DNA of 64,000 nucleotides from Khoudiadiopia massiliensis (GTDB lineage Bacteria; Bacillota; Clostridia; Tissierellales; Peptoniphilaceae): NCBI GenBank assembly GCA_900290095.1, contig OKQS01000002.1, positions 124,001 to 188,000 of the forward strand, read 5' to 3'. Shown piece by piece: positions 33,388 to 41,649 of this stretch (position 1 is its first letter; each line of letters starts with the position of its first letter). The notes under the pieces were generated by a model. It saw only the letters and a program-made list of their open reading frames with translations, ran no database searches and was not told where the DNA came from. The position numbers and the translations under genes were made by a program.

Positions 33388-35388
33388 CTATTCGGCAAAA
33401 CGGTCAAGATAGTTTTTGACAATATTTTCAGATGACATCCCCAGCTCTTTCAAGGCCTGTGAGCCCGGAGCCGAAAGTCCGAACCTGTTAATACCTATTG
33501 CAAGACCCCGGTCTCCGACATACCTGTCCCAACCGAAAGTAACACCGGCTTCTATGGATATACGTTTCTTTATGGCTCGAGGCAGAACCTCTTCTTTATA
33601 TTCTTCAGTCTGTTCTTCAAACCTGTTCATTGAAGGCATTGAAACCACTCTTACGTAGTGACCTTTTTCCTCAAGTTTCTTCTGAGCTTCAAGGCAGAGG
33701 GAGACTTCCGAGCCCGTTCCTATCAGGATGCCTTCGGCTTTACCATTTGAAGCCTCTGAAATAACATAGGCCCCCGCTCCAACCCCTTGTTGAGCCTTTT
33801 CACAGCTGGCAGGCAGGTTCTCAAGTCCCTGTCTCGACAAGATCAGCATTGTCGGCCGGTCCTTGTTCTCCATGGCAACTTTCCAGGCATAGCTTGTTTC
33901 ATTGCCGTCGGCCGGTCTGATAACGTCAAGGCCATGCATGGCCCTCCAGGATGCCAGGTTTTCAATGGGCTGGTGAGTCGGTCCGTCCTCTCCGACTGCA
34001 ACTGAATCATGGGTCAGGACATATATGACAGGCAGGCCTGAAAGGGCTGCAACCCTGACGGCCCCGCGCATATAGTCTGAAAACACGAAGAAAGTTGCCC
34101 CAAATACTTTTGTGCCGCCGTGGTAGGCAATGCCGTTATTTATGGCGGCCATGGCATGCTCTCTGACTCCATACCAGATGTTCCGACCCTTGTCGTCCTC
34201 TATGCGGAACTTGGCTGAGCCTTCAATGTTTGTCTTATTTGATGAAGAAAGGTCGGCCGAACCTCCCCAGAATTGGGGAACATTCTTTGCAATGGCCTGG
34301 ATGGTCTTTCCTGAAGCCGCCCTCGATGCAAGCGGGGCATCATCCGGGCTGTATTTGGGCAGGTCCTTGTCCCAATTCTCCGGCAATTTGCCAGAGAAGG
34401 AATTTTCATATTGTTCTGCAAGGTCCGGATATTCTTCTTTATATGCGGCGAAGAGGTCATTCCACTCCTGTTCGGCTTTTTTACCCGGTTCAATTATCTT
34501 TTCCTTGAAATTTTCATATATTGATTCGGGAATCTCGAAGGCGGGATATTTCCAATCCAATTTTTCCCGGAGTTTGGCTGTGTCATCTTCTCCAATCGGG
34601 GCCCCGTGAGTTTTGGCACTTCCCTGGTGGGGTGATCCGAAGCCTATGAGGGTTTTTACCTCTATGATGCTGGGCTTGTCTTTTTCTTTCTTTGCCTCTT
34701 CCACAGCCTTGCAAATAGCATCGATCTCATTGCCGTCCTCAACCTTTTGATATTGCCAACCGTAGCTTTCGAAGCGCATCTTGTGCTTATCTCTGAATAC
34801 ATTGGCGGTGGGTCCGTCAAGACAGATATCATTCGAATCGAAAAGGACTATGAGCTTTCCGAGTCCCAAGGTTCCGGCAAGTGAAGCCGCCTCTGCAACG
34901 ACCCCTTCCATAAGGTCCCCGTCACTGGCTATGCAGTAGGTGTAGTGGTCAACTATGGGGTAGTCTTTTTTGTTATATATGGCTGCCAAGTGTGCCTCGG
35001 CCATGGCCATGCCGCAAGCATTGGCAAAGCCCTGTCCCAAGGGTCCTGTGGTTGCCTCTACCCCGTCAGTCATCTTCCATTCCGGATGTCCTGCCGCCAA
35101 GGATCCCAGCTGGCGGAAGTTTTTTAAGTCTTCCAAGGCCAGTTTAAATCCTGATAAATGAAGCAGGCTGTAGAGCATTGCCGACCCGTGACCGGGTGAA
35201 AGTATAAACCTGTCCCTGTTGGTCCAGGCCGGATTTTTAGGGTTCTGCCTGATAAACCTTGTCCACAGGCTGTATGCCATGGGGGCTGCCCCCAAGCATA
35301 TCCCCGGATGTCCTGAATTTGCCTTATTGATCATATCCACACTAAGCATTCTTATGGCGTTTATGGACTGCTGATCATTTTCCCGCAT
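33388..35388 (-). CDS. tkt: Transketolase
   Basis: A 666-residue thiamine-diphosphate enzyme moving two-carbon units in the pentose phosphate pathway. The N-terminal domain has ANSGHPGICLGAAP and SPGHGSAMLYSLLHL; the cofactor motif is SDGDLMEGVVAEAASL followed by LFDSND; the middle domain has WYGVREHAMAAI and THDSVAVGEDGPTHQP. I start at 35388 because GGGAGG is seven bases upstream; the frame continues upstream to 35466 without a ribosome binding site. First gene of tkt-tal. Confidence 0.95.
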   Translation of the reverse strand: MRENDQQSINAIRMLSVDMINKANSGHPGICLGAAPMAYSLWTRFIRQNPKNPAWTNRDRFILSPGHGSAMLYSLLHLSGFKLALEDLKNFRQLGSLAAGHPEWKMTDGVEATTGPLGQGFANACGMAMAEAHLAAIYNKKDYPIVDHYTYCIASDGDLMEGVVAEAASLAGTLGLGKLIVLFDSNDICLDGPTANVFRDKHKMRFESYGWQYQKVEDGNEIDAICKAVEEAKKEKDKPSIIEVKTLIGFGSPHQGSAKTHGAPIGEDDTAKLREKLDWKYPAFEIPESIYENFKEKIIEPGKKAEQEWNDLFAAYKEEYPDLAEQYENSFSGKLPENWDKDLPKYSPDDAPLASRAASGKTIQAIAKNVPQFWGGSADLSSSNKTNIEGSAKFRIEDDKGRNIWYGVREHAMAAINNGIAYHGGTKVFGATFFVFSDYMRGAVRVAALSGLPVIYVLTHDSVAVGEDGPTHQPIENLASWRAMHGLDVIRPADGNETSYAWKVAMENKDRPTMLILSRQGLENLPASCEKAQQGVGAGAYVISEASNGKAEGILIGTGSEVSLCLEAQKKLEEKGHYVRVVSMPSMNRFEEQTEEYKEEVLPRAIKKRISIEAGVTFGWDRYVGDRGLAIGINRFGLSAPGSQALKELGMSSENIVKNYLDRFAE

Positions 35389-35443
35389 TTTAACCTCCCT
35401 CAATTTCCCAATATGAAAATATAGAATTAATAATCTACATTTC

Positions 35444-35473
35444 ATTATACCCGAGCCGATTGGCAATTTGTCA
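35444..35473 (-). promoter_or_regulatory. Promoter of tkt-tal
   Basis: On the minus strand TGACAA (35468-35473), an 18-base spacer, then TATAAT (35444-35449), 55 bases before the tkt start. Confidence 0.5.
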
Positions 35474-35572
35474 GAATTGGGTGAATTCGGAAAAATTTTT
35501 ATGACAAAAGCTTTGTGGTAGAATGGAAAACGATGTTTATTTAATATTAAATTTATGAAAGGACATTTTTTT

Positions 35573-36142
35573 ATGGATAAAAGAACATTTTCAGCAAGAA
35601 AAATAGCATTGATTGGTATTTTCGCAGCCCTGAGCTACATAGGCTTTCAATTTCTAAGGATAGACGTTCCTGTGGGAGCTCAAAAAACCGCCTTCCACAT
35701 GGGTAATGTTTTTGTTATGGTAGGGGCCGTCCTTTTGGGCGGTTTGCCGGGCGGCCTGGCAGGCGCCCTTGGTATGACCATAGCCGACATGACTTCCGGC
35801 TATATGACTTCAGCCCCGGCAACCTTTCTCCTGAAACTTGGCATAGGTCTCATGGTTGGCCTGGTGGCCCGGATGGTCAAGCTCAGGTCCGAGGAGGACA
35901 GGACCAAAAGGCTTTTTAAGCTCGTCTTGTCCACCGGTGCCGGTGCCGTTTTCAATATAATAGCCGACCCCTTCGTCCGCTATCTTTTTAACCTCTATAT
36001 TTACAAAATCGAGGGCGATATTGCTGCCAAGCTGGCCGCCATGTCCAGCATAACCACTATTGTTAACGCCCTTTTGGCCATTGTGGTATCGGTCCTGGTA
36101 TGTGAGGCCCTGAGGCCGTCGCTTAAAAAAATGAATCTTTAA
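35573..36142 (+). CDS. ECF transporter S component, substrate unknown
   Basis: A 189-residue membrane protein with about six helices and a short basic start (MDKRTFSARKIALIG), typical of ECF S components that share an energizer encoded elsewhere. The glycine-rich VLLGGLPGGLAGALGMTIAD and MTSAPATFLLKLGIG are like PF12822-type vitamin transporters. ATG 35573 has AAAGGA ten bases upstream. It is divergent from tkt, so a thiamine precursor or pyridoxine ligand is tempting, but the known thiamine transporter ThiT has a different sequence. Ligand unassigned. Confidence 0.75.
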   Translation: MDKRTFSARKIALIGIFAALSYIGFQFLRIDVPVGAQKTAFHMGNVFVMVGAVLLGGLPGGLAGALGMTIADMTSGYMTSAPATFLLKLGIGLMVGLVARMVKLRSEEDRTKRLFKLVLSTGAGAVFNIIADPFVRYLFNLYIYKIEGDIAAKLAAMSSITTIVNALLAIVVSVLVCEALRPSLKKMNL

Positions 36143-36187
36143 AAATATTGGGGATTTGACCTTTCAGTCCAAACCCCCTTTAATTTT

Positions 36188-36229
36188 GAAAGCCCCGGGA
36201 CGCTTTAGGCCTCCGGGGCTTTCTTTATT
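36188..36229 (+). terminator. Intrinsic terminator
   Basis: GAAAGCCCCGG (36188-36198) pairs perfectly with CCGGGGCTTTC (36213-36223), followed by TTTATTG. It serves the S-component gene and, on the other strand, the convergent hydrolase. Confidence 0.8.
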
Positions 36230-36241
36230 GTTATAAATTAT

Positions 36242-37174
36242 TTATTTCTCTATCCTGCCCAGGAAGTCCAAAATATCCTGCAGGAGTTGGTCCCGGCAGG
36301 TATCATTGACTATCTCGTGCCTGCAACCCGGATAGAGCTTCATTGTCAGATCTTTGACTCCACAGTCTTTATAATGCTTGTAGAGCCTTTCAACTCCTTT
36401 TCCCATGGCTCCGACAGGGTCGTCTTGGCCCGAAACAATCAGTATTGGCAAATCTTTTGGTATCAGGTGGAAATTCTTTTTATCTTCCAGGAATTTTAAG
36501 GTCTTGAAAAATTCGGCGAAGAAGGACGCCGGGAATACCGCCCCGCAATACTCATCTTCCATATACTTGTCCACCTCTTCATCACAGCTTGACAGCCAAT
36601 CGAAAAGAGTTCTGTTGGGTGCGAACTTGGCATTGTAGGAGCCGAAAGCCATGGCGTTGATAAGCTTTGAGGGTCTTTTTTCCCCTATGATTTTTCTCTG
36701 GATTGAGGCCAGACCCTTGCCCAGAGTCAGAGCTATTCCCTGGTCTCCGTTTGACCCGCAGAGAATGACCCCCTTGATATTGTCCGAATATTGCATTATG
36801 TAACGCCTTGAAGCGAAAGACCCCATGGAGTGGCCGAAGAGGTAAATAGGCTTGCCGGGATGGTCCTCTTTAATAATACTTGTCAGCCTGGCCATGTCAT
36901 CAACCAGCCTTGTAAAAGCCGGTCCCTCCCCAAGATAGCCTTGAGGATCCCCTTTAAGAATTGACCTGCCGTGGCCCCTGTGGTCATTTGCATATACTGA
37001 ATAGCCTGCCTCATTGAGCTTCTTTGCAAATCTCTCATACCTGGAAGCGTGCTCTGCCATTCCGTGGGCTATCTGTATTATCCCCTTGCAGGTGGACTCT
37101 TCGATCTCCCACTTGTAGCAATGGATCTCCATACCGTCATCGGATATGAAGCTGAAGTCGCTCTCTTTCAACAT
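36242..37174 (-). CDS. Alpha/beta hydrolase, monoacylglycerol lipase/lysophospholipase family
   Basis: A 310-residue hydrolase of the serine aminopeptidase S33/monoglyceride lipase type. The nucleophile elbow is GHSMGSFASRR, the acid is in ILIVSGQDDPVGAMG and the histidine in YPGCRHEIVND; HGMAEHASRY and DHRGHGRS are lipase-like. ATG 37174 with AGAGGGAGA upstream is preferred over 37243, which lies within nrdG. No signal peptide. It probably hydrolyses lipid esters in the cytosol; the substrate is not known. Confidence 0.85.
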   Translation of the reverse strand: MLKESDFSFISDDGMEIHCYKWEIEESTCKGIIQIAHGMAEHASRYERFAKKLNEAGYSVYANDHRGHGRSILKGDPQGYLGEGPAFTRLVDDMARLTSIIKEDHPGKPIYLFGHSMGSFASRRYIMQYSDNIKGVILCGSNGDQGIALTLGKGLASIQRKIIGEKRPSKLINAMAFGSYNAKFAPNRTLFDWLSSCDEEVDKYMEDEYCGAVFPASFFAEFFKTLKFLEDKKNFHLIPKDLPILIVSGQDDPVGAMGKGVERLYKHYKDCGVKDLTMKLYPGCRHEIVNDTCRDQLLQDILDFLGRIEK

Positions 37175-37190
37175 TGGTAATATCTCCCTC

Positions 37191-37718
37191 TTATAATTTG
37201 TATTCAACAACTTTTCCCGCTTCAAGTGATTTCTTAACGTCAATGAGCCTCTGGTTTGAAGACCCCCTGAATTTAAGCCTCAGGTCCTTGAGCTTTTCAA
37301 CAAACAAGCCGTCCACAAGGACATCACATAGGACCAGGAGCTCCTGCATTTTTGGCACATCGATGATCTCCTCATATGTGTAGCCGGAATATGCCCAAAT
37401 ATCCTTTTTTCTTTCGTGATGGGGAAGGTCCTTGTTTATCTGATCTATCCTATCCCTGACGTGCCTTAAAAACTTGGACAGGCCTGCAGCCTGGAAGGGC
37501 TCTCCACCCAGCAGCGTTAGGCCGGCGCAATAGTCCTTGTCAATTTCAGAGATGATTTCATCAACTATTTCATCAGTCATGGGATTTCCATAGCTGAAAT
37601 CCTGGTAAATCTCGTTGAAGCATCCGGGACATTTATGGGTGCAACCCGAGGTGAAAAGGGAAACCCTGATTCCCTCTCCGTTTGCTATATCCATCTTTCT
37701 CAATTGTGCATAATTCAT
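37191..37718 (-). CDS. nrdG: Anaerobic ribonucleotide reductase activating protein
   Basis: A 175-residue radical-SAM enzyme that makes the glycyl radical on NrdD. The iron-sulfur motif is SGCTHKCPGCFNE (CxxxCxxC) and the SAM region is LTLLGGEPFQA. It follows nrdD after a 109-base gap that contains a G+C-rich hairpin. Normal length. The product works only without oxygen, which supports an anaerobic host. Confidence 0.95.
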   Translation of the reverse strand: MNYAQLRKMDIANGEGIRVSLFTSGCTHKCPGCFNEIYQDFSYGNPMTDEIVDEIISEIDKDYCAGLTLLGGEPFQAAGLSKFLRHVRDRIDQINKDLPHHERKKDIWAYSGYTYEEIIDVPKMQELLVLCDVLVDGLFVEKLKDLRLKFRGSSNQRLIDVKKSLEAGKVVEYKL

Positions 37719-37764
37719 AATTTTCCGGCTCCAAATCTTAAATCATCCTATTTGATGTAGAGTT

Positions 37765-37793
37765 AAGGGCCGGTCAGAATTAGGCCGGCCCTT
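37765..37793 (-). other. Intercistronic hairpin between nrdD and nrdG
   Basis: AAGGGCCGG pairs with CCGGCCCTT. On the minus strand no T run follows, so it is more likely an mRNA stability element than a full terminator; on the plus strand TTTATTTTT follows. Confidence 0.5.
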
Positions 37794-37827
37794 TATTTTT
37801 AGCATAAGCTTTTCTCTTTTTATTCGA

Positions 37828-39978
37828 TTATATGTGGAGGACCCTGGCTGCTATCTCCTTGGTTCTTCCTTCATTCCAGAAGTTTTCTCCAAGGTAGCCG
37901 CAGGTCCTGCGGATAACTGTCAGCTTCTTCCTGTCGTGGTTGTGACACTGGGGGCATTCCCATTGACCTTCTTCATTTACCTTAATCTCTCCGTCAAAAC
38001 CGCAAACATGACAGTAGTCGGACTTGGAGTTGAACTCTCCGTACATTATGTTGTTGTAAATGAACTTCATGATGGTGAGAACAGCCTCAACGTTATTCTG
38101 CATATTTGGAACTTCTATATATGAGATCATTCCGCCCGTGGACTTCTCCTGGAAGTGCTGCTCGAAGCTGTACTTTGTGAATACATCGATCTTTTCACGA
38201 ACATCCACGTGATAGGAGTTTGTGTAGTAGCCCTTGTCGGTTACATCCTTAATAGAGCCGAAGCGTCCAAGGTCAATTGATGCGAAGCGGTGGGTCAGGC
38301 TCTCTGCGGGTGTTCCGTATACAGCAAACTGAACTCCCGTTTCCTCTGTCCACTCGACCTTTTTCTGATTCAGGACATCCATGATCTTCATAGCGAAGGC
38401 CTGGCCTTCCGGTGTGGTGTGGCTCTTGCCTACTACCAGCATTGAGGCTTCATATATGCCTATATATCCTATGGTCAATGTTGAATATCCGCCCATGAGA
38501 TACTTGGTTATCTTCTCACCCGGTTTCAGCCTTGCAATTGCTCCGTGCTGCCAATGTATGGGACTGATGTCTGAAGTCACATCCTTGAGAAGGTTGTGCT
38601 TGACCATAAGGGCCCTTTTAACAAGGTTCATCCTCTTGTCGAGAAGTTCGAAGAAGAGCTTCTCATTGTGGCCGGCTATTATGCCGATCTGGGGCAGGTT
38701 TATGGTTACAACGCCCTGGTTGAAGCGGCCGTCAAACTTGTATTCGCCGTTTTCGTCTTTATATGGCGGCAGGAAGGCCCTGCAGCCCATGGGTGCAAGT
38801 ACGTTACCTTCGTACATTTCCCTCATCTTCTTTGCGGAGATGTAGTCCGGATACATCCTCTTGGCTGTACACCTTGCTGCAAGCTCGGTCAGATAGTAGT
38901 AGGGTGAGTCCGGATAAACATTGTGCTCATCAAGTACATATATGAGCTTGGGGAAGGCGGGCGTTACGTAAACGTTCTGCTCGTTCTTAATTCCCTTTAT
39001 CCTCTGCTCCATGATTTCTTCATCAATCATGGCAGCTTCTTTAGCGTATTCATAATCCGGCTTAAAGTACATGAAGAGGGTTACGAAGGGAGACTGACCG
39101 TTTGTTGTCATGAGAGTGTTTATCTGATACTGGATGGTCTGGACGCCGTCCTTGACCTCTTTGCGGGTCCTCTTCCAAGCTGCTTTCTCTATGGCTTCGG
39201 GATCCACGTCAAGTCCGTAAATATCCTTGAATTCTTCCTCTATGGCCTTTTTATGCTTTTCGAATGAAATTCTTACATAGGGAGCCAGAATCCTGTCGAC
39301 CCCGTTTATGGACTGGCCGCCGTATTGGCTGGAGGCTACCTGAGCAATGATCTGGGTTGTGACTGTACAGGCCACCTGGAAGGACTTGGGCGTGTCGATC
39401 TTTTTGCCGTTTATTACGGTCCCGTTCTTCAACATGTCTTCCAAGTTGATGAGGCAGCAGTTGAACATGGGTTGGATCAGGTAGTCCAGGTCGTGGATGT
39501 GGATGGCTCCTGTTTCATGGGCCTCAAGAACGTCTTCCGGAAGAAGTTTTCTCTTGGCTATATCCTTGGAGATCTCGCCTGCAATCAGGTCCCTTTGAGT
39601 TGAGACAATGGAGGCGTTTTTATTTGAGTTTTCATCTCTCAGAGTAGCATCGGAATTGCGGATAAGTGAGATGATATTCTTATCTGTTGTGTTTACCTGG
39701 CGCTTATAGGCTTGAACCGACTTATAGCCCTCATAAGCCTTTGCTGTTTCAGAGTTGTTGTGTTTAACCAAGGCATAGTAAACATCATCTTCAATGGCAT
39801 ATATTGAAACCAGATCCTTATCCATAAGAACATACTTGTCTCTGATTTCCTGAGCTATGTCATGTGCCTGGCCCGCTATGAACTTGCCCTGAGGCGAATT
39901 CATGGCCTTGATAATTGCATTTTCAATTTTTTGTGCGTCGAAAATGACTATCCGACCGTCTCTTTTCTCAACCTGCAT
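37828..39978 (-). CDS. nrdD: Anaerobic ribonucleoside-triphosphate reductase
   Basis: A 716-residue class III reductase making deoxynucleotides under anaerobic conditions. It has an N-terminal ATP cone (MQVEKRDGRIVIFDAQKI, about 1-95), catalytic core, C-terminal zinc site (CHVCGFDGE ... CPQCHNH) and the glycyl-radical motif RRTCGYLGENFWN. AGGGGG is nine bases upstream of ATG 39978; the ATG three codons earlier is too close to it. A probable NrdR box lies about 90 bases upstream. No class I or II reductase appears in the window. Confidence 0.95.
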   Translation of the reverse strand: MQVEKRDGRIVIFDAQKIENAIIKAMNSPQGKFIAGQAHDIAQEIRDKYVLMDKDLVSIYAIEDDVYYALVKHNNSETAKAYEGYKSVQAYKRQVNTTDKNIISLIRNSDATLRDENSNKNASIVSTQRDLIAGEISKDIAKRKLLPEDVLEAHETGAIHIHDLDYLIQPMFNCCLINLEDMLKNGTVINGKKIDTPKSFQVACTVTTQIIAQVASSQYGGQSINGVDRILAPYVRISFEKHKKAIEEEFKDIYGLDVDPEAIEKAAWKRTRKEVKDGVQTIQYQINTLMTTNGQSPFVTLFMYFKPDYEYAKEAAMIDEEIMEQRIKGIKNEQNVYVTPAFPKLIYVLDEHNVYPDSPYYYLTELAARCTAKRMYPDYISAKKMREMYEGNVLAPMGCRAFLPPYKDENGEYKFDGRFNQGVVTINLPQIGIIAGHNEKLFFELLDKRMNLVKRALMVKHNLLKDVTSDISPIHWQHGAIARLKPGEKITKYLMGGYSTLTIGYIGIYEASMLVVGKSHTTPEGQAFAMKIMDVLNQKKVEWTEETGVQFAVYGTPAESLTHRFASIDLGRFGSIKDVTDKGYYTNSYHVDVREKIDVFTKYSFEQHFQEKSTGGMISYIEVPNMQNNVEAVLTIMKFIYNNIMYGEFNSKSDYCHVCGFDGEIKVNEEGQWECPQCHNHDRKKLTVIRRTCGYLGENFWNEGRTKEIAARVLHI

Positions 39979-40066
39979 TTTCCTCATCCCCCTTTTTATT
40001 TATATAAATTATGCGGTCCCTGCCGCTGTGATTTATTTTGAACACGACAATTCTAACACAATTTAT

Positions 40067-40096
40067 CTACTATGTATAGTGGTTAAATCAATTATA
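40067..40096 (-). promoter_or_regulatory. nrdD promoter with candidate NrdR box
   Basis: TATAAT (minus strand, 40091-40096) is a good -10. Just downstream, CCACTATACATAGTAG (40067-40082) is palindromic and resembles the NrdR box (CACTATATATAGTG-like). A partial second half (ATAAATTGTGTT) abuts it. Binding there would block early transcription when dATP is high. Confidence 0.5.
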
Positions 40097-40359
40097 CCCC
40101 ACCATATGTATGTAAAAACCGGAGTTTTTCTGTTTTGAAAATAGTTTTTTATTCTCTTTTTTTGTTTCAAAATTAACATTCTCAGGCCTTGCTCTTGTTA
40201 ATTGCCCGTTCCGTTTTTTTCGAGTTTTTGAAAAATTCATTTGACCCAAATATATTGAATTTTTATAGAAGAAAAAATTTTAAAATATTTCTTTTCATTC
40301 TTAACTTTTTTGTTAGACTAATAGGCGAAACCACTAAAATAATTAACGGGGAGGATAAA
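40097..40359. other. A+T-rich intergenic region
   Basis: Roughly 260 bases between the nrdD promoter and the small membrane gene. The plus-strand frame is open from 40189, but without a ribosome binding site until 40360. No RNA gene recognised. Confidence 0.4.
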
Positions 40360-40710
40360 ATGCCTGATAAAAAAGATATTATAGAAAATGACGGTAAAAC
40401 TGTTCCAACTCCGGAACAAATCGCCCAAAGAGAGGCTGAGAAAAAACAAAGAAGAGAAGAAAAGAAAAAATTAAAAAAGCAGCTCAAGCAGGAAGAGATA
40501 AAAAAGTTTAAGCGCAAGGACCGACTCATGACCTTCCTGTGGATTTTCCTCTTCCCCTTTATGATGACCGGCTGGATATGGAAGACAGACACCATAAAAT
40601 ACAGGATTCTTAAAATATTTATGATCCTCCTGATGTGGGTCCTTATTATAAGGCTTGCCCTCCATGTTCCGACCCCAAAGACAAATCCGGCCAATATACT
40701 TTTGAAATAA
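40360..40710 (+). CDS. Small membrane protein of unknown function
   Basis: A 116-residue protein. The first half is very charged and probably a coiled coil (residues about 22-55: QREAEKKQRREEKKKLKKQ and so on); two hydrophobic segments follow, LMTFLWIFLFPFMMTGWIW and ILKIFMILLMWVLIIRLAL. GGGGAGG is six bases upstream of the ATG, which is firm support for this start. The helix pair and charged arm suggest a membrane-anchored cytosolic coil. No family recognised, and the neighbours give no clue. Confidence 0.7.
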   Translation: MPDKKDIIENDGKTVPTPEQIAQREAEKKQRREEKKKLKKQLKQEEIKKFKRKDRLMTFLWIFLFPFMMTGWIWKTDTIKYRILKIFMILLMWVLIIRLALHVPTPKTNPANILLK

Positions 40711-40714
40711 AAAA

Positions 40715-40768
40715 GGCCCCGCCTGAAATTGAGATCTGCAGGCTTCAGGATCTCTTTTTGAGCGGGGC
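40715..40768 (+). terminator. Nested terminator at the convergent gene ends
   Basis: GAGATC and GATCTC, nested in CCTGAA and TTCAGG, are followed by TTTTT (plus strand). An outer GGCCCCGC/GCGGGGC arm encloses them. It overlaps the 3' end of the lipid kinase gene. Confidence 0.6.
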
Positions 40769-41638
40769 TATGTATGCCCACTTCAAGGCCTTGTCAAGGA
40801 TTTTAAAATCCAGCCTATTGCCTTTGTAAAGATGTCCGTCAAGATTATAGAGAAATTCCTTTTCCGATCTTATTTTCCCTGATTTTATTAATATCTCCTT
40901 AACACCTTTTTTCCCCAGATGCTTGCCCTTGCGATAGGCTATGAAAAGTGAAAGGATCCTAAGGACCCCCATAGGGTCGATCAGGATCAGGTTCAATACC
41001 CCATCATCTATCATTCCGTTTGGAGATGGCATAAATCCCGAACCATAAAAGGATCCGTTGCATACAGCTGAAATTAAGTACTTACCCTGCAGATTTAATT
41101 TTTCACCTGAACTATCTACAAGATCCAGCTTTAAATCCACAAGCTCTCTCTTAGCTATGGAAGCCAGCGGACCGTATATGTAGGATAACTTGGTTGTCTT
41201 TCCGAACCTCTCGTTAAATTTATAGGTATATGAAAGGGAGTTGCTGTCGAAGCCCAGGCTCAGTATGTTTATGCCTATTGTCCCGTTGACCTCAATGAGG
41301 TCTATGGGTGCTTGAGGACAGCTTTGCAAATTTTCCAAATCTATCCTGTCATAATCGAATAGTCGTGAAAAGTCATTGCCCGACCCCGTCGGAATTAAAC
41401 TCAGAGCAGTGTCTGTAAAAGCAAGCGCTTCCGCAGCTTCAGACAAAGACCCGTCTCCACCCAAAAGTACGAGAAGATCTCCACCCTCCTGACTGAATTT
41501 TTTTGACATTGAGAAAACATCTCCGGCCTTATCTGTCAGCATAACAGCTTCTTTGCCGTATATTTCTTCTATTTTTTTCCGCCAGGCGCCGTACTTATCC
41601 TTGCCTGCAGCCTTGCTTATTAAAAACCCTATATTCAC
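40745..41638 (-). CDS. Diacylglycerol/lipid kinase family protein (DgkB/YegS-like)
   Basis: A 297-residue kinase of the DAGK_cat superfamily, which phosphorylates diacylglycerol or related lipids with ATP at the membrane face. Seen: VLLGGDGSLSEAAEALA (nucleotide loop GGDG), LIPTGSGNDFSRL (GTGNDF-type) and DDGVLNLILIDPM near the C-terminus. The start is GTG at 41638 with AAAGGAG nine bases upstream. The M20 peptidase gene ends 11 bases before it on the same strand. Confidence 0.9.
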   Translation of the reverse strand: MNIGFLISKAAGKDKYGAWRKKIEEIYGKEAVMLTDKAGDVFSMSKKFSQEGGDLLVLLGGDGSLSEAAEALAFTDTALSLIPTGSGNDFSRLFDYDRIDLENLQSCPQAPIDLIEVNGTIGINILSLGFDSNSLSYTYKFNERFGKTTKLSYIYGPLASIAKRELVDLKLDLVDSSGEKLNLQGKYLISAVCNGSFYGSGFMPSPNGMIDDGVLNLILIDPMGVLRILSLFIAYRKGKHLGKKGVKEILIKSGKIRSEKEFLYNLDGHLYKGNRLDFKILDKALKWAYIAPLKKRS

Positions 41639-41649
41639 GCCCGGCTCCT

